DNA from: Murimonas intestini
GTDB lineage: Bacteria; Bacillota; Clostridia; Lachnospirales; Lachnospiraceae
Assembly: GCA_003148945.1 (NCBI GenBank)
Contig: QGGY01000002.1
Span: 372,001 to 436,000 of the forward strand
Reading direction: 5' to 3'
DNA length: 64,000 nt
The position numbers and the translations under genes are program-made. Under the pieces are notes generated by a model that did not search any database, had not been told where the DNA came from, and worked only from the letters and a program-made list of their open reading frames with translations. How positions within the stretch are numbered: position 1 is the first letter of the stretch; every line of letters starts with the position of its first letter. Shown here in pieces: positions 35,758 through 43,404 of the stretch.

Positions 35758-37335
35758 TTACGCTGTCTTAGTGTCCTTATGTCTCGGAGGCTTCCCGCCC
35801 TCCATCCGGGTAATGCCTGCTTTTACACTTGCAGGCACCTTTACTGCCAGTACGGCCTTGAGGCCGTCTATCCCGCACAGGAAAAACATAGGAGTAAAGT
35901 TCAGCAGATATCTGGATTTTGTTTCCCAGAAAGCAAAGAAAAGCAGAACACCGAATATCATGATGTTAATCAGTGCCGCTGCCCCCGGCCTGCTAAACAT
36001 GCCCCGCGCCATAGACGCAAAAAACAGCATATATAAAACTAATATAAAAACTGATGTATATAAATAGAATACCGTGTGATACTTTCCGTCCTTTTTAATA
36101 AATTCATTCAGGACCGTATCCTTCTGCATCCAGTTCAGATGGGCCTGCTGCGCAAATTTGGCATCCCCCCATGTCCATGCTATCTTCTTGAATTCGAAAT
36201 CAAGGAAACCGCCCAGGCTTCCGTAGCCCTCGATCTTTTCTGCAAGCCTGTCCATGTCGGCTTTGGCCTTCTCTTCTTTTGTTCCGAAGGAATACGTATA
36301 GTCAAATTCATCCTGATGGAATCCCCCGTTTCCGCTCATGGACATCATGATCCAGTGCTGCACCGGAAATGTAAGCTCATCTTCCATGCTCATATCCACC
36401 CACGGATTATGTCTGGAAATGTAGCCCCAGCCCGCATTGATCCCTATAAAACAGGCAAGCGCCAGTGCAATTTGGGCACACGTCTTTTTGCTGAAGGACG
36501 TGAGAAGGCTGTGGATAATAATAGCCACGCCTGCCACTATACAGCTGCCCTTTAAGAGAAATCCGATACACAAACTGCTCCCCAGAGCTGCCGCCAGCCA
36601 GGCTTTTTTCCTGAAAGAAGCTTCCTCCCTGATCTTCAGGTACAGCCAGACAGCCAGCAGAGGAAACGGCAGCGTGAGCGTGTCTGTATAGAACCTGCTT
36701 GCATTAATATAATAGGGAACAAAAAGCGCAGACACCACAAGATATGCGGCTGCAGCCCTGTTTCCCATGATCTTCTTAGCCACTCTGCTTCCAAGCCATA
36801 CAGACGCCAGGATCACTGTAATATTTAAGATGACTCCCATATAGACGCCCGCATCACTTTGCATAGAGATTCCCAGAGATGTCACGATCCAGTAATATCC
36901 TGTGATCAGAAACAGATACGGGATATTATTGGGGTATACCACAAAATACTCATTCTGTGTCATATTCGTGATTCCTGTAAGCGTATTATATTCAAGCATT
37001 TCATGGCTTAACTGCCCCTTGTCCAATATCTCCATAGCGCTGTAATACACTGTCCCCATATCTGTCTTCAGCTGGGGAAGGAGCATCCATCCCGCCGCTG
37101 CCATCAGAACCGCCATCAGGCCCAGAATAACTGCTGTGGTGATCCCAAGTCTGCGGTCAGATATCTGTATATGCATCTTCTTTCTGGAGACGGCCACAAT
37201 TCCCGCCAAAATAAGAACTGCCAAAACGGCTGCCGCCGGCAGGTACTGCTGATACGCCAGAATATATAGAAAAACGACTGCAAATAATGCCATGAAACAG
37301 CCGTGGAAAACTCTGCTCAACCCATCTGAAATCAT
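35758..37335 (-). CDS. Multi-pass membrane glycosyltransferase-like protein (GT39-like)
   Basis: This protein of about 525 residues has at least ten hydrophobic segments. After the second segment pair there is a large loop with YSAMEILDKGQLSHEMLEYN and NEYFVVYPNNIPYLFLITGY. This resembles polyprenyl-phosphate sugar transferases of the dolichyl-mannosyltransferase/ArnT kind in Firmicutes. The acceptor is unknown. ATG 37335 is chosen because AGGAGG lies 6 bp upstream; the frame also opens at 37356. It lies upstream of recQ in the same direction. Confidence 0.7.
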   Translation of the reverse strand: MISDGLSRVFHGCFMALFAVVFLYILAYQQYLPAAAVLAVLILAGIVAVSRKKMHIQISDRRLGITTAVILGLMAVLMAAAGWMLLPQLKTDMGTVYYSAMEILDKGQLSHEMLEYNTLTGITNMTQNEYFVVYPNNIPYLFLITGYYWIVTSLGISMQSDAGVYMGVILNITVILASVWLGSRVAKKIMGNRAAAAYLVVSALFVPYYINASRFYTDTLTLPFPLLAVWLYLKIREEASFRKKAWLAAALGSSLCIGFLLKGSCIVAGVAIIIHSLLTSFSKKTCAQIALALACFIGINAGWGYISRHNPWVDMSMEDELTFPVQHWIMMSMSGNGGFHQDEFDYTYSFGTKEEKAKADMDRLAEKIEGYGSLGGFLDFEFKKIAWTWGDAKFAQQAHLNWMQKDTVLNEFIKKDGKYHTVFYLYTSVFILVLYMLFFASMARGMFSRPGAAALINIMIFGVLLFFAFWETKSRYLLNFTPMFFLCGIDGLKAVLAVKVPASVKAGITRMEGGKPPRHKDTKTA

Positions 37336-37487
37336 AAAATTCCTCCTGTCTGCCATCGGTAAAACACTATTGTCTTACCAATGATAGCACAGGAGGAAAA
37401 CTGCATTCTTTAAGATTATAGAAAGTTTTTATGACAAAGGTTAAGAAATTGGTGTCTTAAAAATTAATTAGCCGCCTGCCTGTACCC

Positions 37488-38867
37488 TTAGATATACTTC
37501 AGGAATGCCTGGTATCCCATATAAGCCTCATAGAGATCTGCCTTGCTTGCCACTTCCCACGGAGCATGCATGTTCATAAGAGGCACACCGCTGTCGATTA
37601 CTTCCATTCCGTAGTTTGCCAGGATAAAGGCTATTGTTCCGCCGCCGCCCTGGTCTACCTTTCCAAGTTCAGCTGTCTGCCAGGATACGCCATTCTCATC
37701 CATCACCCTGCGGATATCTGCTATATACTCTGCATTGGCATCATTAGAGCCTGATTTTCCTCTGGAACCTGTATATTTGTTAAAGGCCATTCCCTTTCCA
37801 AAGTACGGTGCATTGTTCTTCTCCATAACTGACGGATAATTGGGATCGTATGCCGCGCTCACATCGGAGGAGAGCATTCTGGAAGCCTTAAGGGCCCTGC
37901 GCAGAGCAAGCTCGCTGTACTGTCCCGCACAGTTCATGACTTCTGCAACTGAATTCTCAAAGAAACGTGACTGCATGCCTGTTGCTCCCACACTTCCGAT
38001 CTCTTCTTTGTCCACCAGCAGGCAGACTGCTGTTTTCTTCTGGTTCTCTAATTTAAGCATCGCCATATAGGACGGATAAGCACAGATCCTGTCATCATGG
38101 CCATATCCCAGTATCATGCTTCTGTCAAAGCCATAGTCCCTTGCCTCTCCGGCCGGAACTGCTTCCAGCTCTGCTGAAACAAAATCTTCTTCTTCAATAC
38201 CGTATTTTTCTTTCAGGATAGCCAGAACCTGTTTCTTTACAGGCTCTTTTTCCTCACCTGCCACCGGGATGCTGCCCACAAGGATGTTCAGGTCATCGCC
38301 TTCGATGATCTTATTGCCCTTTTTCTCCATCTGGTCTGCTGCCAGATGCGGAAGCAGGTCTGAGATGCCAAATACAGGATCCTGGGGATCTTCTCCTATA
38401 GCTACTGTCACCACAGAACCATCCTTTTTGGCTACCACTCCGTGCAGCGCCAGAGGAAGAGCTACCCACTGGTATTTTTTAACTCCTCCGTAATAATGCG
38501 TATCCAGAAGAGCCAGATCGGCATCCTCATAGAGCGGATTCTGCTTTAAGTCAAGACGCGGTGAGTCAATATGTGCTCCCACGATATTCATTCCTGCCTC
38601 TATAGGTTCTGTTCCAATGTGGAACATCACAAGGCTCTTTCCCATATTATTGGCATATACCTTGTCCCCTGCCAAGAGCTTTCTGCCGGAACTGATAACC
38701 TCCTCCAGATTCAGATAACCTTCTTTTTCAATCTGGGCGATAGTCTCTGTGACACATTCCCTCTCTGTTTTGCAGACGGATATATATTTCCTGTATCCCT
38801 CGCTAAAATCAAATACTGCTTTCTTTTCATCTTCCTGGTACTTCAGCCAGGCATTTTTTCTTTCCAT
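37488..38867 (-). CDS. M18 family aminopeptidase
   Basis: This 459-residue cytosolic dizinc aminopeptidase has the metal and active-site segments VGAHIDSPRLDLKQNP (about residues 98-113), KEEIGSVGATGMQSRFFEN (Glu base and ligand) and SAAYDPNYPSV. GYGHDDRICAYPSYMAM and the C-terminal NMHAPWEVASKADLYEAY (His ligand) are also typical. It probably removes acidic or neutral N-terminal residues from peptides. It lies 18 bp after proC in the same direction, so the two may form a proline/peptide unit. Confidence 0.93.
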   Translation of the reverse strand: MERKNAWLKYQEDEKKAVFDFSEGYRKYISVCKTERECVTETIAQIEKEGYLNLEEVISSGRKLLAGDKVYANNMGKSLVMFHIGTEPIEAGMNIVGAHIDSPRLDLKQNPLYEDADLALLDTHYYGGVKKYQWVALPLALHGVVAKKDGSVVTVAIGEDPQDPVFGISDLLPHLAADQMEKKGNKIIEGDDLNILVGSIPVAGEEKEPVKKQVLAILKEKYGIEEEDFVSAELEAVPAGEARDYGFDRSMILGYGHDDRICAYPSYMAMLKLENQKKTAVCLLVDKEEIGSVGATGMQSRFFENSVAEVMNCAGQYSELALRRALKASRMLSSDVSAAYDPNYPSVMEKNNAPYFGKGMAFNKYTGSRGKSGSNDANAEYIADIRRVMDENGVSWQTAELGKVDQGGGGTIAFILANYGMEVIDSGVPLMNMHAPWEVASKADLYEAYMGYQAFLKYI

Positions 38868-38885
38868 GATAATCTTACTTCCTTT

Positions 38886-39680
38886 CTACATATTTCTTCC
38901 TTTTTCCACACATGCCTTCATTGCCTCGATCACAGCGCTGCGGAGTCCCTTTTCCTCTAGGACGCGTACCGCTTCGATGGTAGTCCCTCCCGGTGAGCAT
39001 ACCATATCCTTTAATTCACCAGGGTGTTTCCCTGTCTCCAGGATCATCTTCGCACTTCCAAGCACAGCCTGGGCTGCAAATTTATATGCCTGGGCTCTGG
39101 GCATCCCGTCGGCTACCGCCCCGTCTGCCATGGCCTCAATGAACATAAATACATAAGCCGGAGCGCTTCCGCTCACTGACACTACCACATCCAGAAGCTT
39201 TTCGCTCACAACCTCTGTCCTGCCGCATCCTGACAATATATGGCAGACATAGTCCAGTTCTTCCCGGCTTACCAGGCTTCCTGCACATACGCCTGTGATC
39301 CCCTCACCCACAAGGGCAGGTGTATTCGGCATACAGCGTATGATCTTAACCGGCTTTGCGAATCTTTCAGTCAGCCACTCTATTGTCTTGCCCGGGGCGA
39401 TAGTTACAATAAGCTGGTCTTCCCTGACATCCTGCCTGATCTCTTCTATCACCTCAGCATAATACTGCGGTTTTACAGAAAGCACAAGTATATCTGAACT
39501 TCCGGCAACTGCTCTGTTGTCAAGTGTAGTCTGTATCCCGTACTCCTGTGCCGTTCTTTTAAGTGAGGATTCCTTTGAATTGGAACCGATCATCTCTTCT
39601 GCCGGTAGTATCCCGTTCTTTAGAATGCCTCCAATCATGGCCCCCGCCATATTGCCGCATCCTATAAATCCTAATTTCAT
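38886..39680 (-). CDS. proC: Pyrroline-5-carboxylate reductase
   Basis: ProC makes proline from pyrroline-5-carboxylate with NAD(P)H. The 264-residue sequence begins MKLGFIGCGNMAGAMIGGIL (Rossmann Gly motif at 6-11). It has IRCMPNTPALVGEG near 118 and the family signature SGSAPAYVFMFIEAMADGAV followed by CSPGGTTIEAVRVLEE. ATG 39680 has GGAGG 8 bp upstream; the open frame before it has no site. Confidence 0.96.
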   Translation of the reverse strand: MKLGFIGCGNMAGAMIGGILKNGILPAEEMIGSNSKESSLKRTAQEYGIQTTLDNRAVAGSSDILVLSVKPQYYAEVIEEIRQDVREDQLIVTIAPGKTIEWLTERFAKPVKIIRCMPNTPALVGEGITGVCAGSLVSREELDYVCHILSGCGRTEVVSEKLLDVVVSVSGSAPAYVFMFIEAMADGAVADGMPRAQAYKFAAQAVLGSAKMILETGKHPGELKDMVCSPGGTTIEAVRVLEEKGLRSAVIEAMKACVEKGRNM

Positions 39681-39786
39681 AGAAAATGCCTCCATTCCAT
39701 TTGGACAGCCCTGTTCCTTCCATTCGGGCAGACAGACCCTGTCCATATCACTTTAACAAATTCAGGCAAGAAGGTCAAGTTTTTCG

Positions 39787-39815
39787 TTGAATTCATAATA
39801 GGTTTGCTTTATAAT
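39787..39815 (+). promoter_or_regulatory. Promoter of the GNAT gene
   Basis: The -35 TTGAAT (39787-39792) and the perfect -10 TATAAT (39810-39815) are 17 bp apart on the plus strand, about 70 bp upstream of the start codon. Confidence 0.7.
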
Positions 39816-39885
39816 GATGAAAGACTAAAACAGGGGAGCCCATAAGTCCTCATGTCAAAGTACAGATAAAGGAAGTGCAGCTGAA

Positions 39886-40746
39886 ATGGATACTTCAGAT
39901 AAAACAAGTGACAAGGCAGCCTATATGAAACTGATTGAGGAAATTTCCTTAAATGCCTGGCCTTCTCATAAAATAGAGCTTTATGACGGATGGCTCATCC
40001 GTTTTTCCCATAACTATACATACCGCACCAACAGCGTGGAGCAGGTAGGGAAATCACTTATTCCGGCAGAAGAAAAAATAAAATATTGTGAGTCTGTATA
40101 CCGTAATTTCCATACGCCCACAAACTTTAAGATCAATCCGCTCCTGGACCCTTCCTTTGATGAGCTGCTGGAATCAAAGGGCTACGAGATCAGGCATGCT
40201 ACTGAAGTAATGACAATGCCTATAGAGAATTTCAGATCATACAAGCCCGTCTCTGTGGAATATGAGTATTACGGCAGGAATTCAAATCTGCCTTCATCCA
40301 TATTTTATCCAAACGAGACGATCGTCCAGCTGAGGGACAGGATCACTGATGAATGGATCGAGGCGCTCTTCCGGCTGAACGGGACTACGAACCCTACACT
40401 CCGCCGCATTGTCCCGTCCATGTTCAAGGCCATCCCAAAGGAGACGATCGTAGCCTTTATTGAGATTGAAGGCCGCGTGGTGGCTTCGGGGCTTGGCATC
40501 CTGGACAGAGAACATATCGGGCTTTACGCCATCTATGTGGATGCCAGCTGCCGCCGGAAGAATTATGGCCGCTCCATATGCAGTTCCATCCTGGAGGAGG
40601 CGCGCAAAAAAGGCGCCAGACATGCATATCTCCAGGTTGTCTGCGGGAATTCAACTGCCAAAAACCTCTACCAGTCACTTGGCTTTGAGGATTTCTATAC
40701 ATACTGGTTCCGCTCCCTCAAAGATACCGGGGCATGGAACCTCTGA
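39886..40746 (+). CDS. GNAT family N-acetyltransferase
   Basis: This 286-residue protein has an N-terminal domain of about 130 residues (SLNAWPSHKIELYDGWLIRF near the start) and a C-terminal GNAT fold. The acetyl-CoA loop is seen in LYAIYVDASCRRKNYGRSIC (about residues 210-230), followed by LEEARKKGARHAYLQVVCGN and NLYQSLGFEDFYTYWFRS. This two-part architecture is common in Firmicutes acetyltransferases of unknown substrate. AAAGGAAG precedes the ATG. It lies just upstream of a methyltransferase gene in the same direction. Confidence 0.88.
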   Translation: MDTSDKTSDKAAYMKLIEEISLNAWPSHKIELYDGWLIRFSHNYTYRTNSVEQVGKSLIPAEEKIKYCESVYRNFHTPTNFKINPLLDPSFDELLESKGYEIRHATEVMTMPIENFRSYKPVSVEYEYYGRNSNLPSSIFYPNETIVQLRDRITDEWIEALFRLNGTTNPTLRRIVPSMFKAIPKETIVAFIEIEGRVVASGLGILDREHIGLYAIYVDASCRRKNYGRSICSSILEEARKKGARHAYLQVVCGNSTAKNLYQSLGFEDFYTYWFRSLKDTGAWNL

Positions 40747-40797
40747 ACCTGAAACAATGCCTGGATGGGCGCAATTATGAGAAAGGGAATCATATAT

Positions 40798-41658
40798 ATG
40801 TGGATTGCAGAAAATTGGAAAGATTATGAAGTGCTGGATACGTCCTGCGGTGAAAAGCTGGAGCGCTGGGGAGATTATCTCCTTGTCCGGCCTGATCCCC
40901 AGGTTATCTGGGATACACCAAAGACATTAAAGGGCTGGACCAGGATGAACGGCCACTATCACCGCAGCAAAAAGGGCGGAGGGGAGTGGGAATTCTTTGA
41001 CCTGCCCGAGCAGTGGACTATCCGTTACAAAACACTGACATTCAACTTAAAACCCTTCAGTTTCAAACACACCGGCCTTTTTCCTGAACAGGCTGCTAAC
41101 TGGGACTGGTTTTCTGACAAAATAAAAAAGGCCCATAGGCCCATAAAGGTGTTGAATCTGTTTGCGTATACAGGAGGCGCAACCCTGGCAGCCGCAGCTG
41201 CCGGAGCTTCTGTCACTCATGTGGATGCCTCTAAAGGCATGGTGGGATGGGCTAAGGAAAACGCCCGCTCTTCCCATCTGGAGAATGCCTCTGTACGATG
41301 GATCGTAGATGACTGTGTTAAATTTGTGGAGAGAGAGATCCGCCGGGGCAATCATTATGATGCTATTATCATGGATCCGCCCTCCTATGGACGCGGTCCG
41401 AAAGGCGAGATATGGAAAATAGAAGAATCCATTCATCCGTTTATTAAGCTGTGTACTCAGCTGCTGAGTGAGGACCCTCTCTTCTTCCTTGTAAATTCTT
41501 ATACCACAGGTCTGGCGCCTGCGGTGCTGACATATATGCTCTCAACTGAGCTGAAGGATCATCCGGGCAGAGTAGACTCCCAGGAGGTAGGACTGCCTGT
41601 CACCTCCAACGGCCTTGTACTGCCATGCGGCGCTTCCGGCCGCTGGGAGAGCATCTGA
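40798..41658 (+). CDS. Class I SAM-dependent methyltransferase (RlmI/RlmK-like)
   Basis: This 286-residue enzyme has motif I VLNLFAYTGGATLAAAAAGA (about residues 117-136), then VTHVDASKGMVGWAKENAR and the catalytic motif IMDPPSYGRGPKGEIWKIEE. This DPPSYGRG form is shared with 23S rRNA methyltransferases of the RlmI/RlmK group, but the PUA domain of RlmI is absent. The target is probably an RNA base (inference). ATG 40798 is used; ATG 40777 (MRKGIIY) is the alternative. It converges on the alarmone synthetase gene. Confidence 0.85.
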   Translation: MWIAENWKDYEVLDTSCGEKLERWGDYLLVRPDPQVIWDTPKTLKGWTRMNGHYHRSKKGGGEWEFFDLPEQWTIRYKTLTFNLKPFSFKHTGLFPEQAANWDWFSDKIKKAHRPIKVLNLFAYTGGATLAAAAAGASVTHVDASKGMVGWAKENARSSHLENASVRWIVDDCVKFVEREIRRGNHYDAIIMDPPSYGRGPKGEIWKIEESIHPFIKLCTQLLSEDPLFFLVNSYTTGLAPAVLTYMLSTELKDHPGRVDSQEVGLPVTSNGLVLPCGASGRWESI

Positions 41659-41690
41659 TCTGCTTCACTTCCGGTGTACGGCCTGCTGCA

Positions 41691-42371
41691 CTACTGTGCA
41701 GCAGAGGCTGCGCACCCGTTCATAGGCGATGTACTTCGCGCCGTCCATACAGGTACAAGTTTTCTGTGTATCTTCTGCATCTTGTCATCGATATATGCTA
41801 TCATATCAGCGCATTCCCTGAGTTCATCACTCAATCTTTCCGCCTCCGGGATCTCCTTCTTATACCGCAGCTCATGGTCCAGCCTGGCCCATGCATCCAT
41901 GCTCACTGTCCTTATCTGTACTTCCACCCTCACACCGCACCATGTTTCATCCTCTATTTCAAATATCAGATGAAGGCTCCTGTACCCTGTTGATTTAGGG
42001 GACTTGATAAAATCTTTCTTTTTTAGCAGCGTTAATCCTTCCTGCTCCTCCAGCTGCCTGGCAGCTTCATATACATCATCTATGTAGCAGCAGACTATAC
42101 AGATCCCCGCAATATCATTCAGATACTTTTCTGCTGCCTCAAGCGTCACTTCCCTGCCCTTGCGCCTCAGCTTATCTGCCGTGCTCAGAGGCGCCTTTAT
42201 CCTGGAAAAGCTGTATTCTATCCCCGCATCCAGCTTCTTGATCTTCTTTTTCATTTCGCACAGGGCGTAATCGTATTTTAGTCTGAAAGAGTCGTCATAC
42301 ATGCCCCGCGCAAATTCTCCGAATCCTGCCCCTTCAGTATCCATAAGTTTTCTCTTTTTCTTTTTTCCCAT
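41691..42371 (-). CDS. Small alarmone (p)ppGpp synthetase, RelA/SpoT domain
   Basis: This 226-residue single-domain protein transfers pyrophosphate from ATP to GDP/GTP. Family motifs are YSFSRIKAPLSTADKLRRKG (about residues 52-71), DIAGICIVCCYIDDV (84-98), SPKSTGYRSLHLIFEIE and VEVQIRTVSMDAWARLDHEL followed by RYKK. The hydrolase domain is absent, as in RelQ/RelP. In RelQ-type proteins the second motif reads DIAGLRI; here the Arg is Cys. The C-terminal 20 residues (VWTARSTSPMNGC...) look non-conserved and lie close to the convergent methyltransferase end. Confidence 0.9.
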   Translation of the reverse strand: MGKKKKRKLMDTEGAGFGEFARGMYDDSFRLKYDYALCEMKKKIKKLDAGIEYSFSRIKAPLSTADKLRRKGREVTLEAAEKYLNDIAGICIVCCYIDDVYEAARQLEEQEGLTLLKKKDFIKSPKSTGYRSLHLIFEIEDETWCGVRVEVQIRTVSMDAWARLDHELRYKKEIPEAERLSDELRECADMIAYIDDKMQKIHRKLVPVWTARSTSPMNGCAASAAQ

Positions 42372-42474
42372 AATATCCCTTCTAAATTTATTCCTTTAAG
42401 AGATTATCACAGTAATATCAAAAAAGCTGTCGAAACGCGTCAAGATTCTGTAAAAATTTTCTGCCTCTGACTGC

Positions 42475-42500
42475 AAAAGGGCGCTGCCTGCGCAGCGCCC
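42475..42500 (-). terminator. Terminator after trxA
   Basis: On the minus strand the arms GGGCGCTGC and GCAGCGCCC (42492-42500 and 42479-42487) close a 4-nt loop and are followed by TTTT. Confidence 0.8.
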
Positions 42501-42530
42501 TGATTGTTTCTATTTTAATTTTCTGTCAGA

Positions 42531-42839
42531 TCATTTAAACAGAGCCACAAGCTCTTCCTTCGGCCTTACGCCGACCATCTTTTTATGGATCTCCCCGCCC
42601 TTAAAGAATATAAGTGTCGGTACGCTCATAACGCCATACCTTCCTGCCAGATTCGTGCTCTCATCCACATCAACTTTTCCTATACTAAAGTCAGGATTCT
42701 CAGCAGCTATCTCTTCCAGGACCGGCGCCAGCATCTTACAGGGGCCGCACCATGTGGCAAAAAAGTCTACCAGGACCGGTTTTCCGGATTCCAATACTTC
42801 TTTATCAAAATTTTCCTCATTTAAATGCATTATACTCAT
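42531..42839 (-). CDS. trxA: Thioredoxin
   Basis: This 102-residue cytosolic oxidoreductase reduces protein disulfides. The active site is FFATWCGPCKMLAPVLEEIA at about residues 25-44, and the cis-Pro loop is MSVPTLIFFKGG. The start ATG 42839 follows AAGGAG by 7 bp. It lies 28 bp after the Rrf2 regulator gene and shares its promoter, so its expression is probably under Rrf2 control. A terminator follows. Confidence 0.95.
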   Translation of the reverse strand: MSIMHLNEENFDKEVLESGKPVLVDFFATWCGPCKMLAPVLEEIAAENPDFSIGKVDVDESTNLAGRYGVMSVPTLIFFKGGEIHKKMVGVRPKEELVALFK

Positions 42840-42867
42840 AATAATTCTCCTTTACTTTTTATATTTA

Positions 42868-43287
42868 TTATTGCTTATTTTTAAATATTTTAGCATCGAT
42901 ATCAGAAATAGTTATTTCCGATAACTTCTTTTTGCATTCCACATTCAGCTGGTCATAAATTCCATCCATGATATCAGCCATCCCCGATGCTATCAGGCAC
43001 TCCATGCTTTTATTTCCGGATTTCCAGCTTGCAGAGACGACCTGGGCATCCACGGCCTCACAGATCATGTTCAGATTTATTTCATCTGCATTCTGTGAAA
43101 AATAATAACCTCCTTCTGCACCTTCCTTTGTTGACAGAAGGCCAGCCTTCTTCAGCTTCGCCATAACTTTTCTCACTCTGGCGGGATTCGTGCAGACATT
43201 CGCTGCCAGCTCGTCGCTTGATAAGACCTCCTTTTTGTGATTTAAGTAAACCAACGCATGTACTGCAATCGCAAATTCTCCTGTCAT
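42868..43287 (-). CDS. Rrf2 family transcriptional regulator
   Basis: This 139-residue winged-helix protein starts MTGEFAIAVHALVYLNHKKE, and its recognition helix lies in AANVCTNPARVRKVMAKLKK. The wing follows (LLSTKEGAEGGYYFSQ). It has Cys residues at about 31, 77, 100 and 120. They are not arranged as the three-Cys iron-sulfur cluster motif of IscR, so an Fe-S cofactor is uncertain. It probably represses its own promoter, where a perfect palindrome covers the -10 box, and thereby trxA. A redox input would fit the trxA partner (inference). Confidence 0.85.
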   Translation of the reverse strand: MTGEFAIAVHALVYLNHKKEVLSSDELAANVCTNPARVRKVMAKLKKAGLLSTKEGAEGGYYFSQNADEINLNMICEAVDAQVVSASWKSGNKSMECLIASGMADIMDGIYDQLNVECKKKLSEITISDIDAKIFKNKQ

Positions 43288-43364
43288 TCCTGTCTCTCCA
43301 TTCCCCTTTTCTCCTGGACGGCACTGTATATGCCAACCTGTAACTTTATTTGTTTCAGTTATAT

Positions 43365-43397
43365 TGTAACTATACCAGTTACAGTTACTTTTGTCAA
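43365..43397 (-). promoter_or_regulatory. Promoter and palindromic operator of the Rrf2-trxA operon
   Basis: The -35 TTGACA (43392-43397) and -10 TATAGT (43369-43374) are 17 bp apart on the minus strand. A perfect palindrome with arms TGTAACT (43365-43371) and AGTTACA (43377-43383) overlaps the -10 box. Extra GTAACT-like half sites lie on both sides. This fits autorepression by the Rrf2 protein. Confidence 0.7.
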
Positions 43398-43404
43398 TAC
43401 CTTT

